From NCBI RefSeq assembly GCF_014857925.1, contig NZ_JACYVZ010000024.1:1-38234 (forward strand): a DNA stretch of 38,234 nucleotides, read 5' to 3'. The DNA is from Cysteiniphilum marinum. Its GTDB lineage: Bacteria; Pseudomonadota; Gammaproteobacteria; Francisellales; Francisellaceae. Under the pieces are notes generated by a model. It ran no database searches, had not been told where the DNA came from, and was given only the letters and a program-made list of their open reading frames with translations. Below are positions 17,328-26,554 of the stretch, one piece after another. How positions within the stretch are numbered: position 1 is the first letter of the stretch; each line of letters begins with the position of its first letter. Made by a program: the position numbers and the translations under genes.

Positions 17328-18296
17328 TTATAACCACTTAGCAACGTCCAATGCGCTATAGCTAAGAATAATTTTGGCACCCGCGCGCTTTATCGCTGTT
17401 AAGGATTCAAGGGTAACACCTTTTTCATCAATCCAGTCTTTTTCAGCTGCGGCTTTAATCATCGCATACTCACCACTGACATGATATGCCGCGATCGGTA
17501 AAGTGCTATTATCTTTCACATCTTGAATAATATCCAAGTAGCTTAAAGCAGGTTTAATCATTAAAAAATCAGCACCCTCATCTTCATCCATCTGTGCTTC
17601 TTTAAGTGCTTCTTTTTTATTGCGATAATCCATTTGATAAGACTTTCTATCACCCTTTGGCGTTGAGTCACACGCACTTCTAAAGGGTCCATAAAAACTT
17701 GAAGCATATTTCACCGCATAAGACATAATCGCAACTTCAGCGTAATCTTCTTGATCCAAAGCATAACGCATCGCCTGAATCATACCATCCATCATACCAC
17801 TGGGTGCCACGATATCAACGCCTGCTTTGGCGTGTGAAACCGCTGTTTTTTGCAATATTTCTAAGGTCTGATCATTATCAATCTCATCATTATGCACGAT
17901 ACCGCAATGCCCATCTTCGGTGTATGCACACAAACAAACATCTGTTGCAATAATCAATTGTGGATGAAGCGCTTTGATCTTAGCAATTGCTTGCTGCACA
18001 ATACCATCATCAGCGTAGTTTTCTGAGGCGTATTTATCTTTACTCGCTGGAATACCAAATAACATAATCGATAAAATACCCGCTTTTTTTATCTCATCAA
18101 TCAACTCAGGTAATCGATCAAGTGACCAGTGATACTGATTTGGCATTGCCGTAATTTCGCGCTTGATGCTCTCACCATGGACGACAAATACTGGGTACAT
18201 CAAATCACTCATATGTAAACGTGTCTCAGCAATATGCTCTCGTAACACTTCAGTGCGGCGCAATCTTCTTGGACGTGTCACCGGGAAAAACCCCAT
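17328..18296 (-). CDS. hemB: Delta-aminolevulinic acid dehydratase (porphobilinogen synthase), zinc type
   Basis: HemB joins two 5-aminolevulinate molecules into porphobilinogen for haem synthesis. The triple-cysteine zinc site is present in DVCLCAYTEDGHCGIV (CxC...C), so this is a zinc-dependent form. The active-site loop YASSFYGPFRSACDS and the Schiff-base lysine in LMIKPALSYLDII are intact. The chosen start gives MGFFPVTRPRRLRR, the usual N-terminus, and follows AAGGGG at good spacing; the frame stays open 18 codons further up inside yhbY. The start lies one base after the yhbY stop, indicating a yhbY-hemB transcript. 322 residues, normal. Confidence 0.96.
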   Translation of the reverse strand: MGFFPVTRPRRLRRTEVLREHIAETRLHMSDLMYPVFVVHGESIKREITAMPNQYHWSLDRLPELIDEIKKAGILSIMLFGIPASKDKYASENYADDGIVQQAIAKIKALHPQLIIATDVCLCAYTEDGHCGIVHNDEIDNDQTLEILQKTAVSHAKAGVDIVAPSGMMDGMIQAMRYALDQEDYAEVAIMSYAVKYASSFYGPFRSACDSTPKGDRKSYQMDYRNKKEALKEAQMDEDEGADFLMIKPALSYLDIIQDVKDNSTLPIAAYHVSGEYAMIKAAAEKDWIDEKGVTLESLTAIKRAGAKIILSYSALDVAKWL

Positions 18297-18297
18297 C

Positions 18298-18582
18298 TTA
18301 TGCCCCTTTTTTCTTTGGCTTCTTGCGATATAATATCGAGATATTGCCAATTAATTGCACTAACTCACATTTGCTCTTCTGACAAATTTCCTCTGTCGTT
18401 GCTTGACGCACTTCTTTTTCAGCGCCTGCGATTTTAACTTTAATGAGCTCATGCGCTGTTAATGCTAAATCAATCTCAGTTAACACATTCTCCGTTAACC
18501 CCTTATCCCCAAGCATAACCACTGGATTTAAACTATGTGCTTGCGCCTTTAGCTGTTGACGTTGTTGTGATGTTAATGCCAT
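18298..18582 (-). CDS. yhbY: YhbY-family CRM-domain RNA-binding protein (50S assembly)
   Basis: A 94-residue single CRM (CRS1-YhbY) domain. Seen: LTSQQRQQLKAQAHSLNPVVMLGDKGLTENVL with the GxxG-type RNA-binding loop, then ELIKVKIAG and a final strand ending in ISILYRKKPKKKG. In E. coli YhbY associates with pre-50S particles. A good ribosome site (AGAGGAAAAT) precedes the ATG. It is directly followed by hemB and is probably cotranscribed with it. Confidence 0.94.
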   Translation of the reverse strand: MALTSQQRQQLKAQAHSLNPVVMLGDKGLTENVLTEIDLALTAHELIKVKIAGAEKEVRQATTEEICQKSKCELVQLIGNISILYRKKPKKKGA

Positions 18583-18700
18583 ATTTTCCTCTAAATATTA
18601 TCATGGTCTTGCAAACGCCGATAATTGTACACTGATTTGCTGAGTTAATGATAGAAATTTTGTGTGACAATAAAGATGAAATGGTCTTAGAGGCTGCCAT

Positions 18701-21700
18701 TTAGTAGCTTCTGGATGGCGAAAGATTAGCTTGATTATATTGATTGCGGAGCTCTTCAAATATATTAATTTTTTGTTGATACTTTGGCATCAGCTCATTT
18801 TCTTTTTGCTCTTTTCCCCTTAGTTCGTTGATACTAACCTTTTGTTGATTTAGGCATGTTTTTTGCTCATTTATACTGTCATCACACCACGTTAACTCAT
18901 TTTGTAACTTTTCAGCTTCTTTTTGTAACTCCTGATATTGGCCATTAATAGAACCATACTTATTGAACAAGTTAGTAACTTTCTGGTCTTGCTGCGTTTT
19001 TTTCTGTTCAGCTTCTCTTTTATTTTCTAGAGCTATTGTTTCAGCCTCTTTTATAGCTTCTATTTCAGTTCTATATTGGTTGTTTTTTAATTTATCTACT
19101 GTTCCTTGTTGAAGAGCTTGATATGCTTGGTGAGCCTTGTAGTTATCCTTGCTTGTAAATCGAGACCATAATTTTTTGATAAAATTTAATTTTTTATATT
19201 CTTGTTGTTTTCTTTTCAACTCAGCTTCAAGTTGATCTAGGACAGTTTGAGCTTGTTCAACCTTATCTGTTACATTTATTAATTCATCGTTTGTTTGATC
19301 TTGAAGTTTTTGGTTATTCTTAAGTTCTGTATCAAGGTCAGCGAGCGTTTTGTGCTTTTCCTGTAGATCTGTCTGATTAGATTCGAACTGTTGCTGGAGG
19401 TTAGCCTGATTATTTGTTAGCTCCCGAATATCGTTTTGAATTATTTTGCTGACTGCCTCAAGATTCTGAATTTTCTTTTTATGTTCATTGATAAGTCTAT
19501 CAGCATTATTAATATCTACGTTATTGGATTTAATGGCATCGTTAACTTTTGCCATAAATTCTTTTAGTCTTGTTTGATCTCTTTGAGTGAAATTGTCCTC
19601 CAAGAGATTATTCAAAGTGTCTTGCAAGCTCTCTTGAAAAGTATTCAGCTCAGGCATTGAATCGTTTATATTATCTTGAGCAAAAGTAATTAAATTTATT
19701 AATATTTGCTTTTGTTCTTCTGTTAAATCTAGTTGATTATGAGATTGTGGTTGTATATCCCCGTCTACACTATCATTATATGTTGCAAATCCATCCTCAG
19801 CTCGCATGAATGATTCAGAACCATCTGGATTCGGCGCTGTTGTCCGAGAGTAATTAATACTCTTTTCAATCCTGTCTTGACGTCCATCAAGATACTTGTA
19901 TTCTAGAAGTGTTATTTCATTTTTATTGGCTTGAGAGAGGAATGAGTCCCAGTATTCTTTGCCGCTTGGACCATTATCGTTATATGTTTCATCATTTGGT
20001 AAATACTTCATGTTACCAGATACTATTGCCCATTGTTGTTGATTTTGATCGTACTCTAATGCAGCATAGTGTCCTTGATTATTTGAAGATTTTAAAAGCA
20101 AGTGTTTTTTTGTTTTGTCTAAATTGTTTATCTCACTTTTAAAATGACTGTAAGATTCATATCTTTTGACAGCAAGGGTATCGACCCCAGCTACGGACAA
20201 GACATTAATACTTAATTGCCCAGTAAATTTAATATTTTGCTGGGCGTGGGTATCAAAATCAGCATTAAATATCTGTTTCATAGCCTGCTCCAAGCAATCG
20301 TTACCAAGTGATACATTGTTTGGGTTGTATGTTTCACTAGACTTAGCAATTACTAGTATTTCCGCATCTTTTACATTATGCTCTTGTAGCATGTTTAATA
20401 AATTATTCCATAACTGGTTTTCTAGTTTTTTTAATTGTTCTATCGCATACCTATTTAACTGACCTTTAGTACGCTTACCACTTACAAATTCGTTGTAGGC
20501 TTTACGAATTTCATTATCGTCAGTGCCAAGGACACTCAGAGCAGATTTTAATTTATTAAATAATCCCTCCGGCTCGGGATTATTTGATATGACGTGGGAA
20601 GCATTCATTGCGTTAGTATCGACAGATGTTGCGAGGTCGAAAAGTTGATTAAAGACTTGCTCCTTAGTAAGTGCTTGATTACTTAGAATTTCTTTGCTTT
20701 TCTCGTAATTAAGACGCAACTTTGCTAAAAATATTTCTTCTATTGAATCGGATAAACCTCTTTCTTTTAATAGCAATACAAACTCATTATCTCTATAGTA
20801 TTTTTTAATCGTTTCATGGCAGTAATTATCTAATATATTATCTCTTTCTTTTTTATCAAGACTTGCTAAAAATAGACTGATTAAATCAAGAACCTTAAGC
20901 TCAGGTAAGCTATAAATTTTGAGGTTTTCGCCAAAGAAGTAGCGATTTCTAAGCTTGAATAATTGTTCTCGACTCAATTCATTAAGTGATTCTGCCTCTC
21001 TTTCAGGAAAAATGCTCTTAAGCGCATCAACAAGTTCTTCTTTAGTTGCATCATTATTTTTTAACTTATTCCATGTTTTTGCACCTTCTTCACCAGCTAA
21101 ATAGTGCAATGAAGTATTAGCTAAAACACGGTAGTATATTGCAACTACCTCTCTATTTTGATCCACTTTGCTAGCTGTACGCCCAATTACTTCATCATCA
21201 TTAAAAGCATGATTGCTAGTTAGCTGCGCTACCACATGGTCAGCAATATCGATACCAACTTTAGCGCCAGAGCCTGTTTGATAGTGAGGTGCGTAAAGTT
21301 TATCGCCTAGGATGATTGTTTTAATTTGTCCATCAGTTTCAATATGAGTATTTAATTTATCTCGACGGTCTGAGTTAAAGCTTTGCCCTGATGTATCGGT
21401 GCGTGTTAACTCTTTTTTTAATACATGATCTTGCTCTAAGGCATTCTTGAATGTGACTTCATTATTCTGTAGCGTTTTACCGTCTTCAAATAATAGTGAT
21501 AATATGGTTTCATTCCATTCGTTTATCTTCTTTTTATCTTCTCTAATACTCTCTGGGATCTCAGAGCCTATATACCATGTATGATGGCTTGTTTTATTTT
21601 CATCATTTGGACTGGCCGTGAAAAAACGATACTGTGGCGGTCTGATAAGTGCCCATCCCAAGTCTTTAAGCCTCTGTTGCCATTTTGTCTGATCAATAAC

Positions 21701-22390
21701 TTTTTGATCTTCTAGCAAAGATGCTGAACGCAAGGCATCAATTGTAAAAGTTGATACCCCATGAGTTTGTTTTACATAATGAGAGTTTTGTGGATATATT
21801 GCATCTTCTTGACTAACTTGCTCAATTAATGATTTCTGGATATCGGTGTCATCATTGCCCGTCGCTTCTAGTACTATTTTTTCATCATATATATTACTTA
21901 AAGCAGTATCACTAACAATAGACAATTGTTTCCCCACAAGGTATTCATTAATTTTGCTCGTGAAAAGTCGTTGTAAGTCACCTATTTCAATTTCATAAAC
22001 ATCCTCATTTTTGTCAAAGAATTGATCATTCTGCAATTGAAATCTTTTATCAAAATCTTTTGCTACAATAGTGTGAATATTATGTTCATCAATAGTTTTT
22101 TGAATATCAGATATTCCAATAGATGTGAGCATGCCTTCAAAATAGCTTTTATTGAAGCGAAAAATATTTCTTCTTGATCTTAGGTCATTCGCACCTTTAA
22201 ATTCAAGATACTGAGTGGAGTCCTCTTGAAGATATTCAAATCTTGGATCAGTTACGCTGATCTCTAAGTTGAAACTCTCATTTTCCTGCTTAAGTTTATG
22301 CAGTAACTTAGCTAACAATGCTAAATTTACTACTCCTAAGCCCTGAAAATGAATATGTTTATCAGTTAAGCTTCCTGTTTTTATTGGCAT
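18701..22390 (-). CDS. 1229-residue multidomain protein: FAD-monooxygenase-like, possible papain/OTU-like protease, coiled coil; effector candidate
   Basis: No full-length family is recognised. The N-terminus looks like a flavin monooxygenase Rossmann fold: GLGVVNLALLAKL (17-29, dinucleotide loop), a strand ending TDPR (47-50), KIVLEATGND (171-180), and the GD-type FAD motif LGDKLYAPHYQTGSGAKVGI (361-380). Residues 400-690 are mainly helical. GNDCLEQAM (C699) and NNQGHYAALEYD (H774) have the spacing and flavour of a papain- or OTU-like Cys-His pair; this is a hypothesis. Residues about 885-1215 are a long Gln/Lys/Glu-rich coiled coil, broken near 1065-1090. There is no signal peptide or membrane segment. 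The layout resembles secreted effectors of host-associated bacteria. It stands alone, with a TATACT box (complement of 22437-22442) about 47 bases upstream and only a weak AAGG ribosome site. Expression and secretion are unknown. Confidence 0.75.
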   Translation of the reverse strand: MPIKTGSLTDKHIHFQGLGVVNLALLAKLLHKLKQENESFNLEISVTDPRFEYLQEDSTQYLEFKGANDLRSRRNIFRFNKSYFEGMLTSIGISDIQKTIDEHNIHTIVAKDFDKRFQLQNDQFFDKNEDVYEIEIGDLQRLFTSKINEYLVGKQLSIVSDTALSNIYDEKIVLEATGNDDTDIQKSLIEQVSQEDAIYPQNSHYVKQTHGVSTFTIDALRSASLLEDQKVIDQTKWQQRLKDLGWALIRPPQYRFFTASPNDENKTSHHTWYIGSEIPESIREDKKKINEWNETILSLLFEDGKTLQNNEVTFKNALEQDHVLKKELTRTDTSGQSFNSDRRDKLNTHIETDGQIKTIILGDKLYAPHYQTGSGAKVGIDIADHVVAQLTSNHAFNDDEVIGRTASKVDQNREVVAIYYRVLANTSLHYLAGEEGAKTWNKLKNNDATKEELVDALKSIFPEREAESLNELSREQLFKLRNRYFFGENLKIYSLPELKVLDLISLFLASLDKKERDNILDNYCHETIKKYYRDNEFVLLLKERGLSDSIEEIFLAKLRLNYEKSKEILSNQALTKEQVFNQLFDLATSVDTNAMNASHVISNNPEPEGLFNKLKSALSVLGTDDNEIRKAYNEFVSGKRTKGQLNRYAIEQLKKLENQLWNNLLNMLQEHNVKDAEILVIAKSSETYNPNNVSLGNDCLEQAMKQIFNADFDTHAQQNIKFTGQLSINVLSVAGVDTLAVKRYESYSHFKSEINNLDKTKKHLLLKSSNNQGHYAALEYDQNQQQWAIVSGNMKYLPNDETYNDNGPSGKEYWDSFLSQANKNEITLLEYKYLDGRQDRIEKSINYSRTTAPNPDGSESFMRAEDGFATYNDSVDGDIQPQSHNQLDLTEEQKQILINLITFAQDNINDSMPELNTFQESLQDTLNNLLEDNFTQRDQTRLKEFMAKVNDAIKSNNVDINNADRLINEHKKKIQNLEAVSKIIQNDIRELTNNQANLQQQFESNQTDLQEKHKTLADLDTELKNNQKLQDQTNDELINVTDKVEQAQTVLDQLEAELKRKQQEYKKLNFIKKLWSRFTSKDNYKAHQAYQALQQGTVDKLKNNQYRTEIEAIKEAETIALENKREAEQKKTQQDQKVTNLFNKYGSINGQYQELQKEAEKLQNELTWCDDSINEQKTCLNQQKVSINELRGKEQKENELMPKYQQKINIFEELRNQYNQANLSPSRSY

Positions 22391-22699
22391 AATATAAAAC
22401 CTTATCGTTTAATTGTCTAAAGGTAGCTTTTACAGGAGTATAGCGACTCCAAGTCCAAATATGAATATCAATTAAGAAAAATAATTAATACACTGAGCAT
22501 AAGCTCGGCTCTACCAATTTACCCGTTAATCAGATCGTATATTGAAAACCACTAAACCTAAACAAAGAGAGTCTTTCAGTATCTACTTTAATCTGCCTGA
22601 TTATTAAGCTTACTGCTTAATAAAACTGAAGAAAGTTCAGCAGAACATTTTTTACACGAAAACAGACTCAATTTTGTTGCGCCCAACTTTATATGGCAC
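22391..22699. other. 309-bp intergenic gap before the multidomain gene
   Basis: It probably holds the promoter of the 1229-residue gene (TATACT on the - strand at 22437-22442, no good -35) and the 3' end of the galE transcript. A perfect 7-base hairpin, ATTAAGC-TTACT-GCTTAAT (22603-22621), is AT-rich and has no T-run on either strand, so it is not a convincing terminator. No coding potential was seen. Confidence 0.5.
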
Positions 22700-23692
22700 C
22701 TAACTGCACTGCCAGCGCCAACTATCGATCATCATTTCGTTAATATCGCGTGTCGCTTGCCAATTAAGCTCATTTTTTGCTTTTGAGCAATCTGCCCAAC
22801 ACTCATCAATATCACCAGCACGTCGTGGCTTTATCTCAAAGGGAACCTTCTCTCCTGTGGCTTTTTCAAATGCATCAATGACCTCAAGCACCGAATAACC
22901 ATTGCCCGTACCTAAGTTCCAAATATGGCAACCTTTTTGATCCTTAATATACTCATATGCTTTTAGATGCCCTAATGCCAAATCAACCACATGGATATAA
23001 TCACGCACCCCTGTGCCATCAGGCGTATTATAATCATTACCAAAGACAGATAGCTTTGCCAGCTTACCACTAACCACCTGTGTTAAATAAGGCAATAAGT
23101 TATTTGGCACACCATTAGGCAATTCACCAATTAAACCACTTTTATGCGCACCCACGGGGTTAAAATATCTGAGTATTGCAATCGACCATTCATTATCAGC
23201 AAATGCTAAATTTTTTAGTATCTTCTCGACCATGACTTTAGAGACACCATAAGGATTGGTTGGTGTGCCAATGGGACAACGCTCAGTGATCGGAATTTCT
23301 GCCGGATTGCCATAAACTGTAGCTGATGAGCTAAACACAAAGCTTTTGACATTATGTTGCTGCATAACTTTTAATAAATTTAGCGTACCTGCAACGTTAT
23401 TATCATAATACTCCAATGGTTTTAAAACACTCTCACCCACGGCTTTTAATGCGGCAAAATGGATCACCATCTTGATATCGTATTGACTGAAAACCTTCTG
23501 CAATACGAACTCATCACGTATGTCACCTTTAACAAATATGGGCTTTTTAGCGGTGATTTTTTCAATGCGTTTAATGATATCATCACTACTGTTATAAAGA
23601 TTATCCAAAATAACAACATCTAAGCCTGCCGTTAAAAACTCAACCACCGTATGTGAGCCGATAAAACCAGTACCGCCAGTTATTAGAATCAT
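22700..23692 (-). CDS. galE: UDP-glucose 4-epimerase
   Basis: GalE interconverts UDP-glucose and UDP-galactose for surface polysaccharide synthesis and galactose use. It is an extended short-chain dehydrogenase: NAD loop GGTGFIGSH (6-14), catalytic S/T around SSSATVYG (121-128), and the YxxxK pair Y148/K152 in NPYGVSK. Also present are AILRYFNPVGAH, TPDGTGVRDYIHV and WNLGTGNGYSVLEV. At 330 residues it is close to the usual 338. AAGG precedes the ATG at 5 bases. No other sugar-nucleotide gene is adjacent. Confidence 0.95.
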   Translation of the reverse strand: MILITGGTGFIGSHTVVEFLTAGLDVVILDNLYNSSDDIIKRIEKITAKKPIFVKGDIRDEFVLQKVFSQYDIKMVIHFAALKAVGESVLKPLEYYDNNVAGTLNLLKVMQQHNVKSFVFSSSATVYGNPAEIPITERCPIGTPTNPYGVSKVMVEKILKNLAFADNEWSIAILRYFNPVGAHKSGLIGELPNGVPNNLLPYLTQVVSGKLAKLSVFGNDYNTPDGTGVRDYIHVVDLALGHLKAYEYIKDQKGCHIWNLGTGNGYSVLEVIDAFEKATGEKVPFEIKPRRAGDIDECWADCSKAKNELNWQATRDINEMMIDSWRWQCS

Positions 23693-23767
23693 TTTTACCT
23701 TATTGATATCACTTTATCTTTTAATGCCGCTAATCTAACAAATTAACAAAATAACGCCAATCAGAAG

Positions 23768-24982
23768 TTAATATAAAAAACCAAATAAATACAATGGAAT
23801 ACTATTAGCATACCCCACACTTAGATCGTCTTTGACTAAATATTTATTATTTTTAAGCATAGTTAATTGGCTGCCAGTCTTGTTTTTCCCGCCAATTTCA
23901 AAGGTAAACTCCTTAACCTGAAAGTCACCAACTTTAGGGTAATACGCGTGGAGTTTCGCTCCTTGAACAAACTGCAGGAAAGCTAACTCACGTAATACAC
24001 CTATATCCAAATTAGTCGATAATAATGTGTTAATCATTGCCAGTAAAGTTGTATTATCCAGATAAAGCTTATCTGGCTTGGATAAGACCTGTGAACCTGA
24101 GCCACTGGCATAAAGCTTCTTAATCAAGTGAGCTTTCTCTAATATTTGTAAATAATTATCAACTGTCTTATTGTCAATGCCTAATCGTGTTGCAAAGGTG
24201 TTGCTTTTTACTTTAGCAGGCGGAGAACTTGCCAAAAAATTTAACATTCGCTTAAAGTGAAGTAAGGAGCTCGTCTTTAAATTAAAGTGAAAAGCAATAT
24301 CTTCATAAATTGTTTTTTCTACTACTGTTTGCAAAGTGTCATATAATATTGCCTGGCCAAGCTCAAATACAGTAGGATAATATCCATAAAGCAAATACTG
24401 TTTAAAACGCTCAAGTAACAATGGAATAGAAGATAACTTTCTTGCAACCTCTTGATGATTATTCACTAAATCATCAAAATCAATCGCAGGATAGTCAAGC
24501 TCCTGAATAAAGTTTAAATACTCACGAAATGATAGCCCTGGTAAAGATAATAAATGGGCTCGACGTGACAAATCGTAACTGCCTGTTACGAGATCTATGC
24601 TTGAACTCCCTGAAAAAAATACTTTAATATCCGGATAAGAATCATGTATATTTTTAAGTTCTTGGTTCCAGTTAGGATATTTATGTATCTCATCAATATA
24701 AAAATGTCGAATATTTGCTTGATGATAACTTTGATCAATGACAGACAGTAAAGTATTTTCATTAAAGTAGAGATTATCGGCAGAAAAATAAAACGAGTTT
24801 TTATGCAACGACTCATTTAAACGTATATGTTGCAACAGCAATGTGGTTTTACCAACACCTCGCGCACCAATAATCCCAACAAGCCGGCTAGCACTATCTA
24901 ACTGAGGATAAATAAAGCGTTTATATTTAGTTTGCACATTACCAACCAAGCGATGATGTGTCTGCCATAAAAAATCAATCAT
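23768..24982 (-). CDS. AAA_14/DUF4143-family ATPase
   Basis: A 404-residue P-loop ATPase with Walker A GARGVGKTT (39-47), Walker B FYIDEIHKYPNW (94-105), sensor-1-like FFSGSSSIDL (122-131) and YDLSRRAHLLSLPGLSFREYL (136-156). The order is that of the AAA_14 domain followed by a DUF4143 C-terminus (about 200-404), which includes a winged-helix-like part around NTFATRLGIDNKTVDNYLQILEKAHLI. These proteins are common, patchily distributed and poorly characterised; several lineages seem spread by transfer. No partner gene is visible. The family call is firm; the role is not known. Confidence 0.85.
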   Translation of the reverse strand: MIDFLWQTHHRLVGNVQTKYKRFIYPQLDSASRLVGIIGARGVGKTTLLLQHIRLNESLHKNSFYFSADNLYFNENTLLSVIDQSYHQANIRHFYIDEIHKYPNWNQELKNIHDSYPDIKVFFSGSSSIDLVTGSYDLSRRAHLLSLPGLSFREYLNFIQELDYPAIDFDDLVNNHQEVARKLSSIPLLLERFKQYLLYGYYPTVFELGQAILYDTLQTVVEKTIYEDIAFHFNLKTSSLLHFKRMLNFLASSPPAKVKSNTFATRLGIDNKTVDNYLQILEKAHLIKKLYASGSGSQVLSKPDKLYLDNTTLLAMINTLLSTNLDIGVLRELAFLQFVQGAKLHAYYPKVGDFQVKEFTFEIGGKNKTGSQLTMLKNNKYLVKDDLSVGYANSIPLYLFGFLY

Positions 24983-25465
24983 TAGATCAAACTCTACAAA
25001 AAATATAATAAAACACGACTTAAATCAACAATATATATGTAAAATAACAAAAAAACTAGAGTTCAATCCAAATTATTGACAAAAAAACTGGATCACATTC
25101 CAACATTTACCACTAAAGTTAAATTGCCAAATGCCTTCCCGCAGCATATGCAACTTCTTTAAAATAGCTGACAAAAACACTGATTTTCTGACATATTCGT
25201 GTAAAATACACTAAATTTTTAGTATTGAGTTGATTAACTTAGATTTTTAGTTAGTTACTGAAGTTTCACATTTTAGAAAAAACTATGATTTTATAAACAC
25301 CCCGTCAGCCTTTGGCTGCCACCCCTCTTGCAAAGAGGGGAATTAGGCAAAGGTGATTTTATATTCCCCTCTTTGCAAGAGGGGGCTTAAGCTTGCTAAG
25401 CGGGGTGTTGAAATAGAAAAAATGCGTCACTCCAGTTAGTTATATAGATTTATAGAGGATAAATT
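24983..25465. other. 483-bp divergent intergenic region upstream of lptF
   Basis: It separates the ATPase (-) from lptF (+). It is very AT-rich and contains a TTGACA at 25076-25081 without a convincing -10 at 16-18 bases, the palindromic element at 25296-25409, and the lptF ribosome site AGAGGA (25454-25459). It presumably carries promoters for both genes, but none can be fixed by eye. No coding frame was seen. Confidence 0.5.
25296..25409. repeat. 114-bp palindromic element with CCCCTCTTTGCAAGAGGGG hairpins
   Basis: The two ends are inverted copies. Left: AACACCCCG, a small hairpin GTCAGCC-TTT-GGCTGCC, then CCCCTCTTGCAAAGAGGGG and AATT. Right, reversed: AACACCCCG, a different hairpin around AGCAAGCTTAAGC, then CCCCTCTTGCAAAGAGGGG and AAT. 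The centre is about 20 bases. The plan (outer repeat, variable hairpin, conserved hairpin) is the same as in the element at 14293-14591, with different outer sequence. It ends 57 bases before the lptF start, so a transcript starting upstream would carry a large hairpin. Confidence 0.8.
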
Positions 25466-26554
25466 TTGATTTTATTACGTTATCTTAATCGCGAGCTTGT
25501 GAATATGACGATGGCGATTATTCTTATCCTACTGTTGATTGTCATCAGCAACATGTTTGTGCGTTACCTATCGATCGTCTCTGGCGGGAATATAGAAGCT
25601 GATGCTGTTTTTAAAATGATCTCAGTCATGTTGCCCAAATATATTGCCTATTTACTGCCAATCGCCTTTTTCTTTGCCATTTTGATTGTTTATGGCAAGA
25701 TGTTTGCTAATAACGAACTAACGGTTACCTTTGCCTGTGGCACAAGTTGGTTTCGCTTATTAAAATTCATCATGATCCCAGCATTAAGCCTCTTTGCGAT
25801 AGAGCTTATTTTAACGTTATTGGTTTTACCGAAAATGGATCAGAATTACTTTCTGGTACAAAAGACAACAACCAAAAGCTCGCTGTTAAGCTTTATTCAA
25901 CCGGGGAAAATCACACCCTTTAGTGATGGAAAGCAGGTTGTTTATACCAAGTCAACCGATCCTGATGGTACTTTGCATGACATTTTCATTTATCAGCAAA
26001 AACCCAACAATGGCAGCACGATTATCACAGCACCTACTGGCTATGCCGAAACCAGACCTGATGGCAATCAATATTTAGTACTTAAAAACGGCTATTTCTA
26101 TGATGCAAAACCCGGTGTTGCCGAAGTGCAAAAAGGCCATTTCACTGAAGCGACGCAATTTATCCCAACCAAGGTTAGTGTCGGCTACAACAACTCGATC
26201 GAATCTGTTCCTACTTCAGAGCTAATCAATAGCAATGAACCACGCTATCAGGCTGAGCTGCAATGGCGACTAAGCTTTCCTTTAGCAATACTCATCTCTT
26301 CACTCATCGCATTAGCGATGTGTAAAATGCGTCCACGCCAAAGCCGCTACAGTAAAATCATTCCAGCCCTGATTGTGTTTATTCTTTATTTTAACCTCCT
26401 GTCTTTATCGAAATCATGGCTTAATGATGGCAATATCCCAAGTTGGCTTGGACTTTGGTGGGTACATATTGTCTTTGCCGGTATTATGCTTTTAATACTT
26501 AAACAATATAATGGTCGTATCTTTGAAGAGAAAACCAAAGAGGTCAACGCATGA
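25466..26554 (+). CDS. lptF: LPS export ABC transporter permease LptF
   Basis: LptF is one of two inner-membrane permeases of the LptB2FG complex that extracts lipopolysaccharide and sends it across the periplasm. The 362-residue protein has the YjgP/YjgQ plan: TM segments in the first about 120 residues (first helix about 12-34), a periplasmic beta-jellyroll domain, and three TM helices at the C-terminus. The start codon is TTG, 6 bases after AGAGGA; this gives MILLRYLNREL, which aligns with the family, so the rare start is well supported. It overlaps lptG by four bases (ATGA). Confidence 0.94.
   Translation: MILLRYLNRELVNMTMAIILILLLIVISNMFVRYLSIVSGGNIEADAVFKMISVMLPKYIAYLLPIAFFFAILIVYGKMFANNELTVTFACGTSWFRLLKFIMIPALSLFAIELILTLLVLPKMDQNYFLVQKTTTKSSLLSFIQPGKITPFSDGKQVVYTKSTDPDGTLHDIFIYQQKPNNGSTIITAPTGYAETRPDGNQYLVLKNGYFYDAKPGVAEVQKGHFTEATQFIPTKVSVGYNNSIESVPTSELINSNEPRYQAELQWRLSFPLAILISSLIALAMCKMRPRQSRYSKIIPALIVFILYFNLLSLSKSWLNDGNIPSWLGLWWVHIVFAGIMLLILKQYNGRIFEEKTKEVNA

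Noticed and set aside
19909-20462. + strand frames inside the 1229-residue gene
   Set aside because: Antisense to a long continuous frame; their Cys-rich hydrophobic translations are typical of shadow frames.
22603-22621. Terminator after galE
   Set aside because: The hairpin is perfect but AT-rich and has no T-run on the galE strand.
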